Below are positions 27,904 through 32,410 of a stretch of DNA of 32,410 nucleotides, piece by piece. A program made the translations under genes and the position numbers. The stretch comes from a virus. Under the pieces are notes generated by a model, which saw only the letters and a list, made by a program, of their open reading frames with translations, was not told the DNA's origin and searched no databases. The stretch spans positions 1 to 32,410 of IMG/VR virus record IMGVR_UViG_3300031565_000211; one strand, written 5' to 3'. Within the stretch, counting starts at the first letter, position 1. Each line of letters opens with the position of its first letter.

Positions 27904-30339
27904 TTATCTAACCATATCAATGGAAAAACAAGTACAAGTTATTGAAGTTCCTGCGTCAGTTGCGCTCCAAAAAACGTCAACGGCTTGTACACCAGTTAAA
28001 TCCAAAGACACGTCACCAAGTGTCGTCATGGGTTGAATATGGATCAATTGCGATCCTGCCACATTAGAGGATTGATGCTCCCAAATCGCCTGCCCACCGA
28101 TTGTCCCAGGAGCCCCAGTAGTGCGAGTGCTTATTTTAAAATGCAGTCTCCACCATGAGTTAGTGTTGTTTGCGTCAAGTGGAAAAGATCCAGTAGTTCT
28201 GAATGTAGTTCCACCAAGCCTTATTTCTACCGTAGCATTTCCAGCGGCCGCATCTGTTGTGTAATATCCACATAGATAAACTTCTATTCCAGCTCCAAGC
28301 GTGTTTAAGCGGTTAGCTCCAATAGATCTATCTCCTGCACCAGTTCCAGCAAGTGAAACAGCGGTTTGAATTCCTGCTCTTGTGACTGTGGAATATTGGT
28401 TGAATATGTTTCCGTTAAGTTGTTCCGTGGTGGATGACTTGACTGATTCAGCACCACCGTTTGCAGTGAGTAGGCCAGAAAATAACCCAGTGCTAGTCCC
28501 AATAAAGGGAACTCGCAATGTAAAGTCCGTGACGAGTCTACCAACCCCACGAGTAGCAGAAGCCCAAAAAGTAGCAGCAGTACTGGCGTCATTAAGTGAT
28601 CTGAATTGCAAACCGTCAGCATTAACGACTATATCCCATTTCTTTTCGTCTACTGCGCTAGATATGCGATTTAGTGTGTAATTTGGCTCCACGGATTCAG
28701 CCTGAAATCCAGTGGTTCCAGTTGATTTAACTAATGTGCTGAATGTACCAGTAGTTGAGGCTATCCCATCGCTTGCAGTGAGTAGGCCGTCAGTGTCAAG
28801 CCTCATAAGTTCAACATCGCTTGAGTTTTTCCACACGAAATATGACTTCACTGCATCATATATCACCCCGAATTTACCGATGACGGTATCTACGTTTGTA
28901 GATGGACGAACACCGAAATTATGTAGGATTCCTAATCCAGTGGCAATAGCGGCCTGAGTTGTCTTTCCGATAAATTTTGAAGATTGAGTCGGGGTTGTGT
29001 TAGACGCTTGTGATTCAATGCTTGCGATAATTTCAGGATTTATTTGATTTGTTGAAAGGTTATAGATAGAAGAAGACGCACCAGCGTTCGTCGACATACC
29101 ACCATGCACCACTAAAAATGCAGTAGGATCTCCACCATAGCCAACATTCAACTGTTTTGCGGCTCTGTCAAAATCCAAGATAGCGTTAGTGCCATCTGTA
29201 ATAGTAAAATCACTATTGTTTATTATCAAATTTCCGGTCATTGTCCCACCAGCCAATTGAAGATAATCAGCTAGAGTGGTATTTAAATTCACTAGCTCAT
29301 ATAAGCCAGTAGAAGAATTCCATTTTATGATGTCTCCATCAATTGGAGAATCTGCGGATACATTGCTCAATTCATTTAGATAATGATTAGGTGAAATTTT
29401 CACATATATTGAACCCTCAACAGCATGAGAGCGAACACATATACCAACAAAAACTTCTCTGTTTGGCTTTGCTGGCTTTACATTTACGATTTCTCCTTTA
29501 TTCACACCAAGATAAAGGCGGTCGCCATCACTAAACAAACTTGTATCAATGTCTCGCACTAATCCGAAAGAAGTATAGAACCCTGTGTTATTGCTCAAAA
29601 TATCTTGAGTAGCTATGCCGATTGTACAAGCAGAAGCTAATGAATTATCAGCTTCGGCAAGGTCAACCTCTATTCTCTGTCCTGCTGCACCTATTATGTA
29701 TACCGCTGATCCATTAGGATTATCCAAGCCGCTAGAATTCTTTGCTTTTAGTAGGATCTCTTGACCGTCTTGAAGTTTAACACCGTCAGCCAAATCTGTT
29801 GTTTTTGTTCCGTCCGTAGCATCCCAATAAGTGCGCCCCTCTACATGATCCAATGATCCTGGACTCGTATTAAAATCTATGTATTCAACATTTTTAATAG
29901 GGTTATTAGCCACATCTAAAGGAGTGCTTAGAGTAACAGTAGAGCCATCATCTGTTATTGAACCATCTTCTAAGGTCTCAGCACCGCTTGCAACGGGTAT
30001 TATATTATCTGTAAGCGTACCTCTTAAATTGCCACTACCAGCACCAGAAGATGGAGCACCTAAATAAACATCTTCATGTGAATCTATTGGATTATCATTA
30101 TTATCTACGATAAAAATATCATAATGAATAGTATCGTCTAACTTGAATTGAGCACGGCCATCCGTTCCAATAATCACAGGTTGAGTGATTAGTGAATCAC
30201 TCTCATTATACACAGGAGCCTCATCACTTGTTCCCGTGTAAAAAGCGGTAATTTTACCACCAGCATTAAACACAACCCCCTCAGAAATGGAGTTCTTTAA
30301 ATACACTTGATCAAACCAATTGGGATACAGAGTAGCCAT
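27904..30339 (-). CDS. Second tail fibre or receptor-binding protein, 811 residues
   Basis: The N-terminus (NAGGKITAFYTGTSDEAPVY, then TQPVIIGTDGRAQFK) matches in pattern the N-terminal adaptor of the tailspike (GRLYYYEQG..TPKTVY, QPVSVGNDGRT), so both may attach to the same tail or to each other. The middle is a long beta-rich shaft with repeated TNAILDF, GLLTAS and TGTF elements. The C-terminus is a beta-rich head (TTGAPGTIGGQAIWEHQSSN ... ITCTCFSIDMVR). The start overlaps the tailspike stop (TAATG). Confidence 0.75.
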   Translation of the reverse strand: MATLYPNWFDQVYLKNSISEGVVFNAGGKITAFYTGTSDEAPVYNESDSLITQPVIIGTDGRAQFKLDDTIHYDIFIVDNNDNPIDSHEDVYLGAPSSGAGSGNLRGTLTDNIIPVASGAETLEDGSITDDGSTVTLSTPLDVANNPIKNVEYIDFNTSPGSLDHVEGRTYWDATDGTKTTDLADGVKLQDGQEILLKAKNSSGLDNPNGSAVYIIGAAGQRIEVDLAEADNSLASACTIGIATQDILSNNTGFYTSFGLVRDIDTSLFSDGDRLYLGVNKGEIVNVKPAKPNREVFVGICVRSHAVEGSIYVKISPNHYLNELSNVSADSPIDGDIIKWNSSTGLYELVNLNTTLADYLQLAGGTMTGNLIINNSDFTITDGTNAILDFDRAAKQLNVGYGGDPTAFLVVHGGMSTNAGASSSIYNLSTNQINPEIIASIESQASNTTPTQSSKFIGKTTQAAIATGLGILHNFGVRPSTNVDTVIGKFGVIYDAVKSYFVWKNSSDVELMRLDTDGLLTASDGIASTTGTFSTLVKSTGTTGFQAESVEPNYTLNRISSAVDEKKWDIVVNADGLQFRSLNDASTAATFWASATRGVGRLVTDFTLRVPFIGTSTGLFSGLLTANGGAESVKSSTTEQLNGNIFNQYSTVTRAGIQTAVSLAGTGAGDRSIGANRLNTLGAGIEVYLCGYYTTDAAAGNATVEIRLGGTTFRTTGSFPLDANNTNSWWRLHFKISTRTTGAPGTIGGQAIWEHQSSNVAGSQLIHIQPMTTLGDVSLDLTGVQAVDVFWSATDAGTSITCTCFSIDMVR

Positions 30340-32410
30340 TATAAGCCTCTTTTGATGATAACATCTACGTTAATTGTAAAGCCAGCGGTTAGAGCACTAT
30401 CATATACTGCAGTTGAATATTTTGTAGTTGTATAAGCAAGATCTAGGCTACTACTTACTTTTGGCATGTTAGATGTTCCAAGTGTAGGCCATATAGCAGT
30501 CATTTGCCAAGCAGACCTAGATTCAGACGTGCTACCAAATAGAAGGAATTTACTTGATGTTAGATCTATGGCTAAAGATTGTCCAGTACTTGCTTGGCTA
30601 GTAACTTGAGAAAGAAATGACAGATCAGTCATTGGAGCAACCATATCGGAATCTTGAACAGTATGATTTTTACTTATGTACTTATGAACCGCATAGTTAG
30701 CGGCAAACGTACCAACACCGCTAACATTATTTTTAATCGTTTTAAACTCAGCGTCAGCGCTTCCAATAAACTTAATACCGTCTAGAGAAACATTGTTTAC
30801 AGCCGTGTTTGCGCCGTAGGCTAGAAACTCTATATATCCAGTTTCAACAGTAGCAACCCTTGAGCATGTAACGAGAAAATTTGAAATAAACACATTCTGA
30901 ATCAATGAAGCTGAATCAAAAATAGAAAGCTTTGTTGCTGAAATTGAACCGCCATTAATTATAATATTTCCAGTTGAATTAAAAATTCCCCCTGAAAAAC
31001 TACAGTTATAAAGTTGTACACTATTCAATAGAGACGTTGATCTTATAGAGCATCCATTAAAAATATTTGTCCCAAAAGTAGTTGAAACTCCATTCGTGAA
31101 TTCCACATTATTAGCAGTAAAACTAGATGTGTATCCATTAGCAAATGAACTAACAGCACCTCCTAACTTTCCGCCATTCAGAACAACATCAATGGAGTTT
31201 GCGCCAATAGTCGCCCCTGTTCCAGATGAATTTGTATACACAAGATCATAACATTTAACACTTCCATTAAACGTCAATGCAGACGATCCAGAGATGGATC
31301 TATTTTCTCCGTCAAGAATAGCATTAGAAGCAACAGCGCAATTCAACGCGTCTTGGATTGAATCAAACCAAGAAACCTTTATTCTATCTGTTTTCAATAG
31401 AGTAAGAGTTCCAGAGGTGATAAAGAACGTGCTAGACTTTGAGCAAGACACATCATAAAGAGTCACGCCACTATTAGTGATAAGATTAGACGCACTGCTA
31501 AATTCGTTAGGGCTTTGTGTCGCCTGTGTATATGATCCTAATGTAATATCTCTCTGATCCCAGATCAGCTTATTACCATAAGAAGAACACGACCCATGAG
31601 CATTAGCTAAAACAGTTGCAATAGCAGAGCCGTCATCAAAATAACTGAGATTAACATCTTTTCCAGTACCGAATGCAAATAATGATCCACGTAATCCACC
31701 CTTTACAGTGTCAAACTCTTGAAGCTCAATTGTCGCAGTAGGAGTTATATATCCACCGCCAATAATTGAGATATTAGTTTCAGGATACCATGAGCCAATA
31801 GATAATCCTTCTGAAATTATGATCTTATTTGATATGCAAGCACCGCCTGAAAGTGCGGAGGAATTCTGTGAATCTGAATTGCTAGAATTAGCCCCATACC
31901 AAAGAGCATTTGCAGAGCTATCAATGATAGACTCGCTAACATCCAAAACAACGGCTCCAGTTGATCCGCTAGATTGCAACTTTGCAGAAAGCTTTATTGA
32001 ATAACCTTTAGTTGGCTTTAGTGTGTATGTTGTTCCAGCGGTCGTATTATTAAAATAGACCCCATCTTCAATATCTAAATCAACTCCGACACTTTGTATA
32101 TAATCACCTACACAACTATAAACGCCAGACACTAAAGCAAGAGTTCTTGAAACAGCGGTATTGCCAACCATCCACCCTACTATAGTGGTAATGATTGAGT
32201 TAGCTTGAGCCGATGTATTAGGAAGTAACCCGAATACACGACAATCAACAATAGAGCCTAGATTACATATCCAAGATCCAGTAGATACACCAGTCTTTTT
32301 GATGATCGTTCCACCATTATCCACATTCAAATCAGAAGCGTTCCAAACGTATCCACGGGCAAACATATCACCGCTTGCATAGTATCCCAAAACATCGACA
32401 CTTCCAACCG
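30339..32410 (-). CDS. Tailspike, main part (start lies across the contig junction)
   Basis: The frame is open to the right edge and continues in frame at 327 and up to the ATG at 694 of the left copy. Until residue 110 it repeats the left copy (GYYASGDMFARGYVWNASDL and on), then it continues with a long beta-helix-type domain rich in Ser, Asn, Ile and Val with Asn ladders (FNGCSIRSTSLLNSVQLYNC then SFSGGIFNSTGNIIINGGSI), typical of right-handed parallel beta-helix tailspikes. The end (INVDVIIKRGL) may be the trimerisation tip. The TTG at 32390 is an internal codon and not the start. A polysaccharide-cleaving role is expected from the fold, not shown by residues I can assign. Confidence 0.8.
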   Translation of the reverse strand, partial: VGSVDVLGYYASGDMFARGYVWNASDLNVDNGGTIIKKTGVSTGSWICNLGSIVDCRVFGLLPNTSAQANSIITTIVGWMVGNTAVSRTLALVSGVYSCVGDYIQSVGVDLDIEDGVYFNNTTAGTTYTLKPTKGYSIKLSAKLQSSGSTGAVVLDVSESIIDSSANALWYGANSSNSDSQNSSALSGGACISNKIIISEGLSIGSWYPETNISIIGGGYITPTATIELQEFDTVKGGLRGSLFAFGTGKDVNLSYFDDGSAIATVLANAHGSCSSYGNKLIWDQRDITLGSYTQATQSPNEFSSASNLITNSGVTLYDVSCSKSSTFFITSGTLTLLKTDRIKVSWFDSIQDALNCAVASNAILDGENRSISGSSALTFNGSVKCYDLVYTNSSGTGATIGANSIDVVLNGGKLGGAVSSFANGYTSSFTANNVEFTNGVSTTFGTNIFNGCSIRSTSLLNSVQLYNCSFSGGIFNSTGNIIINGGSISATKLSIFDSASLIQNVFISNFLVTCSRVATVETGYIEFLAYGANTAVNNVSLDGIKFIGSADAEFKTIKNNVSGVGTFAANYAVHKYISKNHTVQDSDMVAPMTDLSFLSQVTSQASTGQSLAIDLTSSKFLLFGSTSESRSAWQMTAIWPTLGTSNMPKVSSSLDLAYTTTKYSTAVYDSALTAGFTINVDVIIKRGL
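32084..32410. repeat. Contig-end overlap, right copy
   Basis: Partner of bases 1-327 (offset 32083, six substitutions). Confidence 0.9.

Noticed and set aside
32388-32390. TTG start for a 683-residue tail protein
   Set aside because: The same position in the left copy is an internal codon of a longer frame that begins with ATG at 694 and has translational coupling to the gene before it.

Overview
The window reads as a near-complete genome of a short-tailed (podovirus-type) dsDNA phage of about 32.1 kb. The virion genes follow the order of Salmonella phage P22: terminase, portal, scaffold, coat, gp4-like, gp10-like, three ejection-type proteins, tailspike. The host cannot be named from the sequence. 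There is no DNA polymerase, replicative helicase, tyrosine or serine integrase, or clear CI-type repressor, so the phage seems to rely on host replication, and nothing here supports integration. The first 327 bases match the last 327 with 6 mismatches. Joining the two ends makes one in-frame 812-codon tailspike gene, so the molecule is probably circular or circularly permuted (about 32,083 bp).

Layout. Two opposed transcription units leave a divergent AT-rich region near 15.0 kb. Leftward (minus strand): cassette-like accessory genes and an RNA ligase (14.96-13.30 kb), small and large terminase, two tRNA genes, portal, scaffold, coat, terminator, tail and ejection genes, tailspike (across the contig junction), a second tail fibre, then a lysis-type set (N-terminal membrane/coiled-coil protein, M15 peptidase, DUF1353 protein) ending at 26.74 kb. 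Rightward (plus strand): a replication-type protein, small DNA-binding proteins, HNH nuclease, a run of tiny genes, a Rad52-type annealing protein, NinB-like, SSB-like, MazG-like, and RusA (15.1-21.36 kb). A strong terminator and a new sigma70-type promoter follow, then an operon of small accessory and membrane proteins, and finally an array of gene cassettes that meets the lysis genes tail to tail.

The most unusual content is a set of integron-type attC recombination sites, each with an RYYYAAC-like left core, a GTTRRRY-like right core and an imperfect palindrome between. Five lie head to tail on the plus strand at 24.81-26.29 kb and two on the minus strand at 14.48-14.77 kb. They separate small unrelated genes oriented as in integron cassette arrays. 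No integron integrase is present, so this looks like an integrase-less cassette cluster carried by a phage. The sites nearest the upstream end of the two arrays share an identical 21-base segment. Three cassette-type genes on both strands share a leader hairpin with an invariant GTCCAT loop just before a strong ribosome binding site.

How it works together: the recombination genes (Rad52-type annealing protein, SSB-like, NinB-like, HNH, RusA) form a lambda/P22-style module. The RNA ligase and the two tRNA genes may help against tRNA-cleaving host defences. The cassettes appear to be interchangeable accessory genes at the upstream end of the leftward unit and the downstream end of the rightward one.
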